A stretch of DNA of 52,894 bases. Source: Candidatus Mediterraneibacter avicola. GTDB taxonomy: Bacteria > Bacillota > Clostridia > Lachnospirales > Lachnospiraceae. Position 1 is the stretch's first letter. Each line of letters begins with the position of its first letter. Below the pieces are notes generated by a model. That model did not search any database. It was not told where the DNA came from and worked only from the letters and a program-made list of their open reading frames with translations. The stretch is taken from the NCBI GenBank assembly GCA_019115385.1, contig DXDR01000041.1:1-52894 (forward strand), read 5' to 3'. Shown in pieces: positions 9,298 through 18,440 of this stretch. The translations under genes and the position numbers were made by a program.

Positions 9298-10130
9298 AGC
9301 ATGTCAATTATATATACAGCCAGGGCACCGCGTATGAGAAGCACGCTCTGAAGGATGTCAGTCTTGAGATCCCACAGGGACAGTTTGCCGGAATCATCGG
9401 ACATACCGGCTCGGGAAAGTCCACCCTGATCCAGCACCTGAACGGACTGATAAAGGCTACGTCAGGGACAGTTTACTATGACGGCCGCAGTATATACGAA
9501 GAAGGCTATGATATGAGAAAATTGAGAGGGCAGGTAGGATTGGTGTTTCAGTATCCAGAGTACCAGCTTTTTGAGGTGGACGTTATCACTGACGTATGTT
9601 TCGGCCCGAAAAATCAGGGACTGTCCCAGGAGGAATGTGAACAGAACGCCAGATGGGCGCTGGATCTTGTGGGATTCCCGGAGAAGTACTATAAGCAGTC
9701 CCCCTTTGAACTGTCCGGAGGCCAGAAACGCCGCGTGGCTATAGCAGGCATTCTGGCTATGCATCCGAAAGTGCTGGTGCTGGACGAGCCAACAGCCGGC
9801 CTGGATCCGAAAGGCCGGGATGAGATACTGGATCAGATCGAACATCTCCACAGAGAGACCGGGATGACGGTGATCCTTGTGTCCCACAGTATGGAAGATA
9901 TCGCCCGGTATGTAGAGCGGATCATTGTGATGAACCGGGGAGAAAAAATGCTGGACGGTACGCCGGGGGAAGTTTTTTCGCATTATAAAGAACTGGAAAA
10001 AGTCGGTCTGGCGGCTCCCCAGGTGACCTATGTAATGCACGACCTGAAGGAACATGGTTTCCCGGTATCAACGAAGGCGACCACCATTCAGGAGGCGGCA
10101 GATGAGATAATGAGGAGTTTACATGGTTAG
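9282..10130 (+). CDS. ecfA2: ECF transporter ATPase A2
   Basis: Second ATPase of the module, 282 residues, pairing with EcfA1 to form the asymmetric nucleotide-binding dimer. Motifs: Walker A GHTGSGKST, Q-loop YPEYQ, signature LSGGQKRR, Walker B LVLDEPTAGLDP, switch His in VSHSMED. It overlaps ecfA1 by 16 bases and ecfT by 8 bases, so the three are translated as one unit. Confidence 0.95.
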   Translation: MSIKLEHVNYIYSQGTAYEKHALKDVSLEIPQGQFAGIIGHTGSGKSTLIQHLNGLIKATSGTVYYDGRSIYEEGYDMRKLRGQVGLVFQYPEYQLFEVDVITDVCFGPKNQGLSQEECEQNARWALDLVGFPEKYYKQSPFELSGGQKRRVAIAGILAMHPKVLVLDEPTAGLDPKGRDEILDQIEHLHRETGMTVILVSHSMEDIARYVERIIVMNRGEKMLDGTPGEVFSHYKELEKVGLAAPQVTYVMHDLKEHGFPVSTKATTIQEAADEIMRSLHG

Positions 10131-10947
10131 GGATATTACAATCGGACAATATTACCCGGCAGAAAGCCGGATCCACAGGCTTGATCCCAGGGTGAAGATC
10201 GTCTGCACCCTCTTTTTTCTGGTTTCATTATTTATACAGAACAGTCTTCTGGGATATGTGATCGCAACTCTTTTCCTGGGGACGGTTATCCATCTGTCAA
10301 AAGTGCCTCTGAAATACATTGTCAAAGGCCTGAAACCTGTCGTGATCCTCTTGCTCTTTACAGTAGTGATGAACCTTTTCCTTACAAAAGGAGGGGAAAC
10401 CCTGGTCCATTTCTGGATTTTTACGATCACAGAGAGCGGACTGAGGACTTCGGTTTTCATGGCAGTAAGACTTATGTATCTGGTCGCCGGCTCATCTATT
10501 ATGACATTTACCACGACTCCGAACAGTCTGACAGATGGAATTGAGAAGCTGCTTCATCCGCTGAATAAAGTGCATGTCCCGGTACATGAGGTGGCTATGA
10601 TGATGTCCATAGCTCTTCGGTTTATTCCAATCTTGCTGGAAGAAACGGACAAGATAATGAAAGCACAGATGGCCAGGGGGGCTGATTTTGAGTCTGGAAA
10701 TCTGATCCAGAGGGCAAAGGCCATGATCCCGATACTGGTGCCTCTGTTTGTGTCCGCATTCCGCCGGGCAAATGATCTGGCAATGGCAATGGAGGCCAGA
10801 TGCTACCGCGGAGGTGAGGGGCGGACAAAGATGAAGCCTCTGAAATATCACGGAAGGGATCGGGCGGCTTATGCGGTAACAATTCTTTATGTGGTGATCA
10901 TATTTGTTGTTGGGAGATTTGTTCCGTTTAAACTGTGGATTTTCTAA
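10123..10947 (+). CDS. ecfT: ECF transporter transmembrane component T
   Basis: Membrane scaffold that couples the two ATPases to an S component; 274 residues with several hydrophobic segments. The two short Ala-Arg-X coupling motifs that dock into the ATPases are visible (MARGAD and MEARCYRG). Starts at an ATG inside the end of ecfA2. truA follows 39 bases later, the usual Bacillota arrangement. Confidence 0.94.
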   Translation: MVRDITIGQYYPAESRIHRLDPRVKIVCTLFFLVSLFIQNSLLGYVIATLFLGTVIHLSKVPLKYIVKGLKPVVILLLFTVVMNLFLTKGGETLVHFWIFTITESGLRTSVFMAVRLMYLVAGSSIMTFTTTPNSLTDGIEKLLHPLNKVHVPVHEVAMMMSIALRFIPILLEETDKIMKAQMARGADFESGNLIQRAKAMIPILVPLFVSAFRRANDLAMAMEARCYRGGEGRTKMKPLKYHGRDRAAYAVTILYVVIIFVVGRFVPFKLWIF

Positions 10948-10986
10948 GGCAGGAAGATCTATATTTTCTGCGGCGGAGATGGGAGC

Positions 10987-11730
10987 ATGATGAAAAGAAT
11001 CAAACTGACGGTTGCCTATGACGGTACAGATTACTGCGGCTGGCAGGTACAGCCGAATGGCATGACCGTAGAAGAAATATTGAACCGGGAACTCTCAGCG
11101 CTTACGGGAGAGGAAGTCAAAGTCATCGGCGCCAGCCGGACCGATGCAGGGGTGCACGCGGAAGGAAATGTAGCGGTATTTGACACGGAAACCGGCATCC
11201 CGGCGGAACGCATTGCATATGCCTTAAACTGTCGGCTGCCGGAGGATATTGTGGCAGTAAAATCCGAGGAAGTCCCCGGGGACTGGCATCCGAGATACCA
11301 GTGTTCAGTAAAAACTTATGAGTATCGGATCCTCAACAGGGAAATGCCGGATCCGGTATGCAGGCGCAGCACGGTTCATGTATCTTATCCTCTGAACCTT
11401 GGGGATATGAGAACAGCAGCCGGATATCTGAAAGGAGAGCATGACTTTAAAAGTTTCTGCAGCCCTCACACAGAGGTAAAGGATACGGTGCGGACGGTTC
11501 ACAGCCTGGAAATAGAAAAAGAAGGCGATATTATCACAGTGCGGATCAGCGGAAACGGGTTTCTCTACAATATGGTCCGAATTATTGTGGGAACCCTGAT
11601 CAACGTAGGAAGAGGCGCCTGTCCGCCGGAAAAAGTAAAAGAGATCCTGGAGGCCCGGGACAGGCGGAAAGCGGCTGCAACAGCCCCGGCAAAAGGGCTT
11701 GTATTAAAACACATCCGGTATGGGAAGTAG
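10987..11730 (+). CDS. truA: tRNA pseudouridine(38-40) synthase TruA, ECF-linked copy
   Basis: Converts uridines 38-40 of the tRNA anticodon stem to pseudouridine. 247 residues, normal family length, with the catalytic Asp in SRTDAGVHA and the conserved C-terminal NGFLYNMVRIIVGTL. Either of two tandem ATGs (10987, 10990) may be the start. Last gene of the ECF operon, closed by a hairpin at 11761. A second, divergent truA lies at 35918; having both is noteworthy. Confidence 0.94.
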   Translation: MMKRIKLTVAYDGTDYCGWQVQPNGMTVEEILNRELSALTGEEVKVIGASRTDAGVHAEGNVAVFDTETGIPAERIAYALNCRLPEDIVAVKSEEVPGDWHPRYQCSVKTYEYRILNREMPDPVCRRSTVHVSYPLNLGDMRTAAGYLKGEHDFKSFCSPHTEVKDTVRTVHSLEIEKEGDIITVRISGNGFLYNMVRIIVGTLINVGRGACPPEKVKEILEARDRRKAAATAPAKGLVLKHIRYGK

Positions 11731-11760
11731 AAAAAGCTTCCTGTGCCGGATGTATTGCTT

Positions 11761-11783
11761 GGGAGAGATTTCTCCCTTCTTTC
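11761..11783 (+). terminator. Terminator after truA
   Basis: GGGAGA (11761-11766), loop GATT, TCTCCC (11771-11776), then TTCTTTC. It separates the ECF-truA unit from nagB. Confidence 0.7.
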
Positions 11784-11805
11784 GCCTGCTATTTACTTAT
11801 AATTG

Positions 11806-11838
11806 CCCCTTGTACACCGGCGCTATTGTTAGTATAAT
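11806..11838 (+). promoter_or_regulatory. nagB promoter with 20-bp repeated element
   Basis: TTGTAC (11810-11815), 17-base spacer, TATAAT (11833-11838). The -35 box sits inside a 20-base element (11806-11825) that matches, 18 of 20, the reverse complement of the left arm of the hairpin at 19115-19179. The shared core is CCCCTTGTACAC. It may be an operator or a dispersed repeat. Transcript start expected near 11845, giving a leader of about 130 bases. Confidence 0.65.
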
Positions 11839-11977
11839 TTTAGATGAACGCAGAACAGCCGGGACGTTGATCTTGCTGTCGGGGAAATAAAGGCACACAA
11901 ACCATGAGACGGGAAGAAGCAGAATGTCCGCGGCGGGCTGCAAATGTGCGAGTATGTAAATCGAGGAGGAAACGGAC

Positions 11978-12715
11978 ATGAGAATTTATGAAGCGAAAGA
12001 TTATCAGGAAATGAGCAGAAAAGCGGCAAATATTCTGGCCGCGCAGGTAATCCTGAAGCCGGACTGTGTACTGGGGCTTGCAACCGGCTCGTCACCGATC
12101 GGTACATACGATCAGCTTGTCGAAGGATACGAGAAGGGTGATCTTGATTTTTCAGAAGTAAAAACAGTCAACCTGGATGAGTATATCGGACTGGATCACG
12201 AGAATGACCAGAGCTATTATTACTTCATGCACCAACATCTTTTTGACCGTATCAACATTGACCCGGCAAATACAAATGTGCCCAACGGCATGGCTGAGGA
12301 TATTGCTGCAGAGTGTGAGAGATACGAGGAACTGATCCGTTCTCTGGGAGGCGTGGATATCCAGCTTCTTGGGATTGGCCGCAACGGGCATATCGGTTTT
12401 AACGAGCCTGCGGATTCCTTTGATAAGATGACTCACTGTGTTGACCTGACGGAGAGCACCATCGAGGCAAACAAGAGGTTTTTTGCCTCTGCCGATGATG
12501 TGCCGAGACAGGCAGTATCTATGGGAAGCGGCACGATCATGAAGGCAAAGAAGATTCTTCTGATCGCATGCGGAGAAGACAAGGCGGATGCAGTGGCAAA
12601 ATCATTCTTTGGTCCTGTAACCCCCGAAGTCCCGGCATCCATCCTCCAGCTTCACAGTGATGTAGTTGTGATCGCAGATACAGCGGCGCTGTCAAAATGC
12701 CCCGGTGTGCTGTAA
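11978..12715 (+). CDS. nagB: Glucosamine-6-phosphate deaminase
   Basis: Converts glucosamine-6-phosphate to fructose-6-phosphate and ammonia, feeding amino sugars into glycolysis. 245 residues, typical length. Family motifs: phosphate-binding [12 protein letters not shown], catalytic Asp in VNLDEYIGL, and [13 protein letters not shown] with the ring-opening His. GAGGAGG precedes the ATG. nagA is not adjacent, so the deacetylase is encoded elsewhere. Own promoter at 11810-11838. Confidence 0.96.
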   Translation: MRIYEAKDYQEMSRKAANILAAQVILKPDCVLGLATGSSPIGTYDQLVEGYEKGDLDFSEVKTVNLDEYIGLDHENDQSYYYFMHQHLFDRINIDPANTNVPNGMAEDIAAECERYEELIRSLGGVDIQLLGIGRNGHIGFNEPADSFDKMTHCVDLTESTIEANKRFFASADDVPRQAVSMGSGTIMKAKKILLIACGEDKADAVAKSFFGPVTPEVPASILQLHSDVVVIADTAALSKCPGVL

Positions 12716-12781
12716 GATTCACTTTCAGCATAATGGCGCAGAATGAATTTTTTTGGGGCCAAAAAGAGGAGAGGTGACGAG

Positions 12782-13591
12782 ATGATAAATGAAGGAACAG
12801 GCAGAGCAGATCCGCAGTATGTGCTGGAAGTATGTGCGGACAGCGTGGAGTCCGCTATTGCAGCGTGGAGCGGCGGCGCGGACCGGGTGGAACTGTGTTC
12901 TGCTTTGATCATCGGCGGCCTTTCTCCTGGGCCAGTTCTTTTCCGTCAGGTCCGGCAGTATACGGATCTGGAGATCCGGGTGCTTCTCAGGCCCAGATTT
13001 GGTGATTTCTGTTACAGCAAATATGAACACGAAGCGCTGAGAGAAGAGGTAGAGATGTTTCGGGAGATGGGAGCTGACGGAGTTGTGATCGGAAGCCTGA
13101 ATCCCGACGGAACGCTGAATATGGAGCAGATGGAAGAGCTGGCACATCTGGCGGGAGACATGAAGATTACCATGCACCGGGCGTTTGATGTGTGCAGAGA
13201 TCCCTTTGAAGCGCTGGAGCAGTGCATCGGGCTGGGGATTGACACGATACTGACAAGCGGGCAGAAAGCTTCCGCGTGGGAGGGACGATCCCTCCTGGCA
13301 GAACTGGTAAAAAGGGCGGCAGGCAGAATTGAGATCCTTGCCGGAGCGGGAATCGGGCCGGATTCGATCGCTGGTCTGGCAGATTTTACTGGAGTGAGAT
13401 CCTTCCACATGTCGGGGAAAGAAGTAAAAGAGAGCAGAATGCAGTTCCGGCGGGGAGGAGTGCCTATGGGACTGCCGGGGTTTGACGAGTTTGAGATCTG
13501 GCAGACTGCAGAAGAGAATGTTCGGGCTGCATCGCAGATTATCAGGAAGCTGATGCTGTCAGAACGGCCGGATTCAGAAAAACAGGCTTGA
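12782..13591 (+). CDS. cutC: CutC family protein
   Basis: TIM-barrel protein of the CutC family (269 residues), historically called copper homeostasis protein, though the biochemical role is uncertain. Recognised by LEVCADSVESA near the start, GGADRVELCS, GGLSPG, RPRFGDFCY and TMHRAFD. The ATG at 12782 is chosen over one at 12743 because GAGGAGAGG lies 8-15 bases upstream. The stop codon overlaps the -35 box of the tyrS T-box promoter. Only 66 bases separate it from nagB, so co-transcription is likely. Confidence 0.9.
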   Translation: MINEGTGRADPQYVLEVCADSVESAIAAWSGGADRVELCSALIIGGLSPGPVLFRQVRQYTDLEIRVLLRPRFGDFCYSKYEHEALREEVEMFREMGADGVVIGSLNPDGTLNMEQMEELAHLAGDMKITMHRAFDVCRDPFEALEQCIGLGIDTILTSGQKASAWEGRSLLAELVKRAAGRIEILAGAGIGPDSIAGLADFTGVRSFHMSGKEVKESRMQFRRGGVPMGLPGFDEFEIWQTAEENVRAASQIIRKLMLSERPDSEKQA

Positions 13592-13616
13592 CAAATGCTC
13601 AGGGATAGTCTAGTAT
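13588..13616 (+). promoter_or_regulatory. Promoter of the T-box/tyrS transcript
   Basis: Perfect -35 TTGACA (13588-13593), 17-base spacer, TAGTAT (13611-13616). The -35 overlaps the last codons of cutC. Confidence 0.75.
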
Positions 13617-13623
13617 CTCTCTG

Positions 13624-13910
13624 TAAGAACACATAATATACAGGCTATGAAGGGAAAAAGTAGCAGATTACCGCGAAAACAGAAAGCAGCCGGCTGATGA
13701 GAGGCGCATGATACGGTTTCCTGTGAATACATCCCGGAGCTTCACACCGAAAGTCGTCATATCGACCAGTAGGCTGCGACGTACGTGCACGTTACCGCAC
13801 AGAGTGCTTATCCAGGCACTTACAGAGCCGGACAGTGCGAACTGCCCGGGAAACAAGGTGGTACCACGGTTATATCCGTCCTTATTGTCAGACAGTAAGG
13901 ACGGTTTTTT
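13624..13910 (+). promoter_or_regulatory. Tyrosine-specific T-box leader
   Basis: RNA leader that senses uncharged tRNA-Tyr and prevents termination. The hallmark AACAAGGTGGTACCACGG is at 13852-13869. The terminator pairs CCGTCCTTA (13876-13884) with TAAGGACGG (13896-13904) before six T. A TAC tyrosine codon at 13728-13730, in the context GTGAATAC, is the best specifier candidate; another TAC lies at 13712-13714. Upstream (13660-13760) is a stem I-like region. The downstream gene is tyrS, which fits. Confidence 0.93.
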
Positions 13911-13929
13911 AATTGTGTCAGACGATTTA

Positions 13930-13956
13930 TTCAAAAGGGGTCAGGCCCCTTTTGAA
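13930..13956. repeat. Perfect 11-bp inverted repeat with GGGGTCAGGCCCC core
   Basis: Arms at 13930-13940 and 13946-13956 are exact complements around a TCAGG loop, between the T-box terminator and the tyrS ribosome binding site. There is no T-run, so it is not a second intrinsic terminator. It resembles short palindromic extragenic repeats; copy number elsewhere is unknown. Confidence 0.6.
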
Positions 13957-13979
13957 TCCAAAGAAAGGAGAGAAAGAAG

Positions 13980-15203
13980 ATGGGAATTTATGAAGAACTT
14001 CAGGCGAGAGGGCTGATCGCCCAGGTTACGGATGAGGAGGAAATCCGGGAACTTGTGAACAATGGAAAAGCTGTTTTTTATATCGGCTTTGACCCTACGG
14101 CAGACAGCCTGCATGTGGGGCATTTCATGGCTCTGTGTCTGATGAAGCGTCTGCAGGAGGCGGGCAACAAGCCGATCGCACTGATCGGAGGCGGCACAGG
14201 ATATATTGGAGATCCCTCTGGCCGGACGGATATGCGCAGCATGATGACCCCGGAGCAGATTCAGCACAACTGTGACTGCTTTAAAAAGCAGATGAGCAAG
14301 TTCATTGATTTTTCCGAAGGCAAGGCCTTGATGGTGAACAATGCGGACTGGCTGCTGGATCTGAATTATATCGAACTGCTCAGAGAAGTGGGGCCGCATT
14401 TCTCTGTAAACAGAATGCTTACTGCAGAGTGCTATAAGCAGAGAATGGAAAAGGGCTTAAGTTTCCTTGAGTTCAACTACATGATCATGCAGGCATACGA
14501 TTTCTATGCACTGTTCCAGAAATACGGCTGCAACCTGCAGTTCGGCGGGGACGACCAATGGAGCAATATGCTTGCCGGCACGGAACTGATCCGCAGAAAG
14601 CTGGGCAAGGACGCGGGAGCCATGACGATCACCCTGCTCCTTAACTCAGAAGGAAAGAAGATGGGAAAAACCCAGTCCGGCGCAGTATGGCTTGACCCGG
14701 AGAAGACGTCTCCCTTCGATTTCTATCAGTATTGGAGAAACGTGGCTGACGCTGATGTACTCAAATGCATCCGCATGCTTACCTTCCTTCCTCTGGAAGA
14801 GATCGACAAGATGGATTCCTGGGAAGGGGCGCAGCTGAACACGGCAAAAGAGATTCTGGCCTTTGAGCTGACCAAGCTGGTACACGGTGAGGAAGAGGCA
14901 AAGAAGGCGCAGGAAAGCGCCCGGGCTCTGTTCAGCCAGGGAAATGCGGCTCAGATGCCGATGGCAGAGCTGACAAAGGAAGACTTTACAGAAGGAAGCA
15001 TTGATATCTTATCTATGCTCTCAAAGAGCGGCCTGGTGCCGTCAAGGTCAGAGGCAAGACGCGCGGTGCAGCAGGGCGGCGTTACCGTGGACGGCGAGAA
15101 GGTAACCGACATCGGCACATCCTACACAAAAGACGCACTCTCAGGAGACGGAGTGATCCTCAAAAAAGGGAAGAAAAACTTCCGCAGAGTTGTAGTAAAA
15201 TAG
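13980..15203 (+). CDS. tyrS: Tyrosyl-tRNA synthetase
   Basis: Charges tRNA-Tyr with tyrosine. 407 residues, normal for the bacterial class Ic enzyme. HIGH motif as HVGH (within ADSLHVGHF), the tyrosine-site region [13 protein letters not shown] motif as KMGKT, and a C-terminal S4 RNA-binding domain (about 340-405, [14 protein letters not shown]). ATG preceded by AAAGGAG. Expression is controlled by the upstream T-box. Confidence 0.97.
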   Translation: MGIYEELQARGLIAQVTDEEEIRELVNNGKAVFYIGFDPTADSLHVGHFMALCLMKRLQEAGNKPIALIGGGTGYIGDPSGRTDMRSMMTPEQIQHNCDCFKKQMSKFIDFSEGKALMVNNADWLLDLNYIELLREVGPHFSVNRMLTAECYKQRMEKGLSFLEFNYMIMQAYDFYALFQKYGCNLQFGGDDQWSNMLAGTELIRRKLGKDAGAMTITLLLNSEGKKMGKTQSGAVWLDPEKTSPFDFYQYWRNVADADVLKCIRMLTFLPLEEIDKMDSWEGAQLNTAKEILAFELTKLVHGEEEAKKAQESARALFSQGNAAQMPMAELTKEDFTEGSIDILSMLSKSGLVPSRSEARRAVQQGGVTVDGEKVTDIGTSYTKDALSGDGVILKKGKKNFRRVVVK

Positions 15204-15211
15204 CGCAGTTT

Positions 15212-15253
15212 CAGCGCCGGCATACAGGGACAGACGCCCGGATGCCGGCGCTG
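15212..15253. terminator. Hairpin after tyrS
   Basis: CAGCGCCGGCAT (15212-15223) and its exact complement (15242-15253) flank an 18-base loop. A strong stem but without a T-run, so it may act as an mRNA end protector rather than an efficient terminator. Confidence 0.45.
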
Positions 15254-15298
15254 ACGTAAAAAGCAGAGATATAAAATGCACAGACAGGAGGAACTATT

Positions 15299-15817
15299 AT
15301 GGCATTTCGTGAAATCAAAGCAGAGGAACTTCAGTTTAATCCATTTACAAAGATTGGAAAAGAGTGGATGCTGATTACAGCCGGTGACGAGAAAAAGCAC
15401 AACACCATGACTGCAAGCTGGGGTGCAATGGGCGTAATGTGGGGCAAAAATGTCGTGAGCGTTTATCTTCGCCCCCAGAGATATACAAAAGAATTTGTGG
15501 ACGCAGGAGAACTGTTTACGCTCTCCTTTTATTCCGAGGAGCAGCGCAGCGCGCTGAATATATGCGGCACAAAATCAGGCAGGGACTGCGACAAGGAGAA
15601 AGAGGCCGGACTGACCCCGTACTATACAGACGGCACAACAGCTTTTGAAGAGGCAGATATGATCTTTGTCTGCAGAAAGCTGTACAGTCAGGAAATGGGG
15701 CCGGAGTATTTTACCGAGGATGGGATTGACGGGAAATGGTACCCGGATAAGGACTACCATGTCATGTACATGGCGGCTGTTGAGAAAGTACTGGTGAAGG
15801 AGAACGCCGGGGAATAA
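15299..15817 (+). CDS. Flavin reductase-like domain protein
   Basis: Protein of 172 residues in the flavin reductase/DIM6-NTAB split-barrel family, which binds FMN and reduces flavin or acts as an oxidoreductase partner. Seen: N-terminal FNPFTKIGKEWMLITAG, the NTMTASWGAMG loop typical of FMN-binding split barrels, and YLRPQRYTKEF. Preceded by CAGGAGG. It stands alone, with a bidirectional terminator after it. Substrate cannot be inferred. Confidence 0.82.
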   Translation: MAFREIKAEELQFNPFTKIGKEWMLITAGDEKKHNTMTASWGAMGVMWGKNVVSVYLRPQRYTKEFVDAGELFTLSFYSEEQRSALNICGTKSGRDCDKEKEAGLTPYYTDGTTAFEEADMIFVCRKLYSQEMGPEYFTEDGIDGKWYPDKDYHVMYMAAVEKVLVKENAGE

Positions 15818-15896
15818 AGTTTTTATTGAGAGACCAGGAACCGGACGCTGAGGGGCGGGAGGCGTTGTCCGCGGGATGTCCCGCCTGAAGAAAAAA

Positions 15897-15933
15897 GGAA
15901 GCGGCTTTCGGATTGAAAGCCGCTTCCTTTTTT
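15897..15933. terminator. Bidirectional terminator between convergent genes
   Basis: Perfect 13-bp stem (15897-15909 with 15915-15927), five-base loop, T-run after it and A-run before it, so it works on both strands. It ends the flavin reductase-like gene and pfp. Confidence 0.9.
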
Positions 15934-15961
15934 CTCATAAACGAAACGCCCGTACAGAATT

Positions 15962-17185
15962 TTATCTGCGGTATGCGAATTTCGGAAGGCCGTTTTCTTC
16001 GGGGACTTCTACGCTGCCCTGTACAAGAGGAAGGGCATAGTCGATGAAGGCCTGGCCGATGTCGGAGCCATTGTTCGTGATCCACTCCAGAGGTACGGTT
16101 TTTTCCTGGTTGCAGATCTGGTTGACGTCTTCCGTGCCATACTCCATTTTATATGTATCGCCGTCAAGCCGTTTGAAGGAAATCATCTTTCCGGTTTCTC
16201 CTGAGAGAGCAGCCTGTACGCCGTAAGCGCCTGCGCCGATGGCTTCCTGATGATCCGCTGCGGAAAGCATGGAGGAAGAGCAGCGCTGGCAGACGTTGAG
16301 TTCAATGGAGCGCACCTTTACGCCCAGGCGTGCTTTTACAAGGTTTTCCAGATATTTCCCGGAGCCGGTGAGCATCTTGTGCCCGAAATTGTCTACTCCC
16401 ACGTCGCTTGCGAGTTCACAGACGAAAGTTCCCTTGCCGTCATTGATCCCCTCGGAGATGCAGACTACCAGGTTAGGCACTTTTTCCAGCGCCTCCTGTA
16501 CCTGGGAGATAAATGTCTCCTGGTCAAACGCGGTTTCCGGGAGATAGATCAGCACCGGGTTGTCCCCTTGGAATTTGCGGGCCAGAACACTGGCAGCAGT
16601 AAGCCATCCTGCATGGCGTCCCATGATTTCCACGATAGTAACGGATTTCTTATTGTCGTATACAGAAGCGTCCACAGCGACTTCCCGAACTGTGGAAGCT
16701 ACATATTTTGCCGCGCTTCCGAATCCCGGAGTGTGGTCGGTGAGCACCAGGTCGTTGTCAATGGTTTTCGGAACGCCGATAAAGCGGATATCGCTCTGAA
16801 TGCCTTCTGCATAGCGGGAAAGCTTGCTTACTGTATCCATAGAGTCGTTGCCGCCGATGTAGAAGAAGCAGCCAATGCCGTACTCTTCAAACTTGCGGAA
16901 AAGAGCCGGATATACTTCATCGCTGAGATCTTCGGGAAGTTTATAGCGGCAGGAGCCGAGATAAGAACCGGGAGTTGTCTTTACAAGTTCAAGTTCGCCG
17001 CTCTCTTCCAAAGGTTTCATATCCATGATATTCCCGTTCAGGAAGCCCTCGATTCCGTTTACCATGCCATATACTTTGTCAAAGGAATCGCTTTGCTTCA
17101 GCGCTTCGGAGACAACTCCGTACAGGCTTGCATTGATGACTGCTGTTGGTCCGCCGGACTGTCCGACGATTACATTTTTTTTCAT
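15962..17185 (-). CDS. pfp: 6-phosphofructokinase, PPi-type
   Basis: Interconverts fructose-6-phosphate and fructose-1,6-bisphosphate. 407 residues, with the N-terminal GQSGGPTAVIN, GGNDS (residues 111-115) and PKTIDND (139-145). In this family Asp at the second-to-last position of GGxDS (D114) and Lys in PKTIDND (K140) mark pyrophosphate rather than ATP use, so PPi dependence is inferred from established specificity residues. AGGAGGT lies upstream of the start. Promoter on the minus strand at 17247-17275. The only glycolytic gene here, and transcribed against its neighbours. Confidence 0.9.
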   Translation of the reverse strand: MKKNVIVGQSGGPTAVINASLYGVVSEALKQSDSFDKVYGMVNGIEGFLNGNIMDMKPLEESGELELVKTTPGSYLGSCRYKLPEDLSDEVYPALFRKFEEYGIGCFFYIGGNDSMDTVSKLSRYAEGIQSDIRFIGVPKTIDNDLVLTDHTPGFGSAAKYVASTVREVAVDASVYDNKKSVTIVEIMGRHAGWLTAASVLARKFQGDNPVLIYLPETAFDQETFISQVQEALEKVPNLVVCISEGINDGKGTFVCELASDVGVDNFGHKMLTGSGKYLENLVKARLGVKVRSIELNVCQRCSSSMLSAADHQEAIGAGAYGVQAALSGETGKMISFKRLDGDTYKMEYGTEDVNQICNQEKTVPLEWITNNGSDIGQAFIDYALPLVQGSVEVPEENGLPKFAYRR

Positions 17186-17246
17186 GTGTTACCTCCTGTT
17201 TTTCGGACGGAAACCGATCCCGCCCGAGATGTATTTTCTAGTATCT

Positions 17247-17275
17247 ACTATATCGGAAAAAAATAAAATTTACAA
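17247..17275 (-). promoter_or_regulatory. pfp promoter
   Basis: Read on the minus strand: TTGTAA (17275-17270), 17-base spacer, TATAGT (17252-17247), about 60 bases before the pfp ATG. Confidence 0.6.
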
Positions 17276-17341
17276 TACGCATGGAATAACATTTAAAATA
17301 ATGGTATACTATCCGTAGACTCACATTAGGAGGAAAAGGTT

Positions 17342-18358
17342 ATGAAATATATTTCATTCGCCATACCATGTTATAATTCAGAAGCCTATATGGAGAAAGC
17401 GATTAATTCCATACTGGAAGGCGGCGAAGATGTAGAGATCATTATCGTCAATGACGGTTCGAAGGACGGGACAAAAGAGATCGCGGAGCGGTATGCCGCA
17501 AAATATCCGACGATCATAAAAGCGGTAAATAAAGAAAACGGCGGCCACGGAGATGCAGTCAACTGCGGCCTTGCCCACGCAACGGGAAAATACTTTAAAG
17601 TTGTGGACAGCGACGACTGGGTTGACAAGGATGCTTTAATGAAGATCCTGGACGCCGTAAAGGGATTTGTAGATGCAGACACCCAGGTAGACATGGTGAT
17701 CGCAAACTACGTCTATGAGAAGGTTGGCATGACGAAAAAGAAAGTCATCCGCTACGACAATGTGCTTCCAGAGAACCAGATCTTCCGATGGGACGATATC
17801 GGCAGGTTCCGTCTGGATCAGTATATCCTGATGCACTCGGTTATTTACCGCACGGAAATGCTCAGGCTGTGCCAGCTGGAGCTTCCGAAGCACACGTTCT
17901 ATGTGGATAATATTTATGTCTACTATCCTCTTCCGCATGTTCGTACGCTTTACTATCTGAACGTAGATTTCTACCGGTATTTTATCGGGCGGGAAGACCA
18001 GTCTGTTAATGAAAAGGTGATGATCGGCAGGATCGACCAGCAGCTTTTTGTCACCAGGACCATGATCGCGATGTACGAACTGAGGATGATCACAAGCAAA
18101 AAACTCAGAAAGTATATGATCAATTATCTGGCGATCATGATGACGGTTTCTTCTATTCTGTGCATCCGCTCAAAGAAAGAGGAGAACCTTGTGAAAAAGA
18201 AAGAACTCTGGGCGTATCTGAAGAAGAAAGATTACAAAACCTATATGAAGATCCGTTATGGCATCCTGGGCCAGACTATGAACCTGCCGGGCCGCCCGGG
18301 ACGGAAAGTATCGTCCCTGGCATACAGCGTAGCCAGAAGACTGATCGGATTTAACTAA
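17342..18358 (+). CDS. Family 2 glycosyltransferase
   Basis: GT-A fold glycosyltransferase of 338 residues. The N-terminal 100 residues carry the nucleotide-sugar site: IPCYNSEAYMEKAINSIL, VNDGSKDGT and the metal-binding DSDDWVD. The C-terminal half is basic with no clear membrane segment. AGGAGG precedes the ATG. No capsule or teichoic acid genes are adjacent, so the acceptor is unknown. Confidence 0.88.
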   Translation: MKYISFAIPCYNSEAYMEKAINSILEGGEDVEIIIVNDGSKDGTKEIAERYAAKYPTIIKAVNKENGGHGDAVNCGLAHATGKYFKVVDSDDWVDKDALMKILDAVKGFVDADTQVDMVIANYVYEKVGMTKKKVIRYDNVLPENQIFRWDDIGRFRLDQYILMHSVIYRTEMLRLCQLELPKHTFYVDNIYVYYPLPHVRTLYYLNVDFYRYFIGREDQSVNEKVMIGRIDQQLFVTRTMIAMYELRMITSKKLRKYMINYLAIMMTVSSILCIRSKKEENLVKKKELWAYLKKKDYKTYMKIRYGILGQTMNLPGRPGRKVSSLAYSVARRLIGFN

Positions 18359-18384
18359 ATATATCCATTTCCTGAATATTTTTT

Positions 18385-18440
18385 CAGCCATGGTGCATAT
18401 TACTCTTTAAAAAGTAAAGGAGTAATATGTATCATGGCTG
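18385..18440 (+). promoter_or_regulatory. 21-bp hairpin burying the rubrerythrin start codon
   Basis: Arms 18385-18405 and 18420-18440 pair over 21 positions: 19 Watson-Crick and two G-U. The loop is 14 bases (18406-18419). The right arm holds the ATG (18434-18436) and part of the AAGGAG SD (18417-18422). If transcribed from upstream, the fold would hide the start site, suggesting translational control; as DNA it could also be an operator. Confidence 0.7.

Noticed and set aside
16250-17266. Open frame of over 330 codons on the + strand across pfp
   Set aside because: It mirrors the pfp codons on the minus strand, which show PFK motifs and a good promoter and SD.
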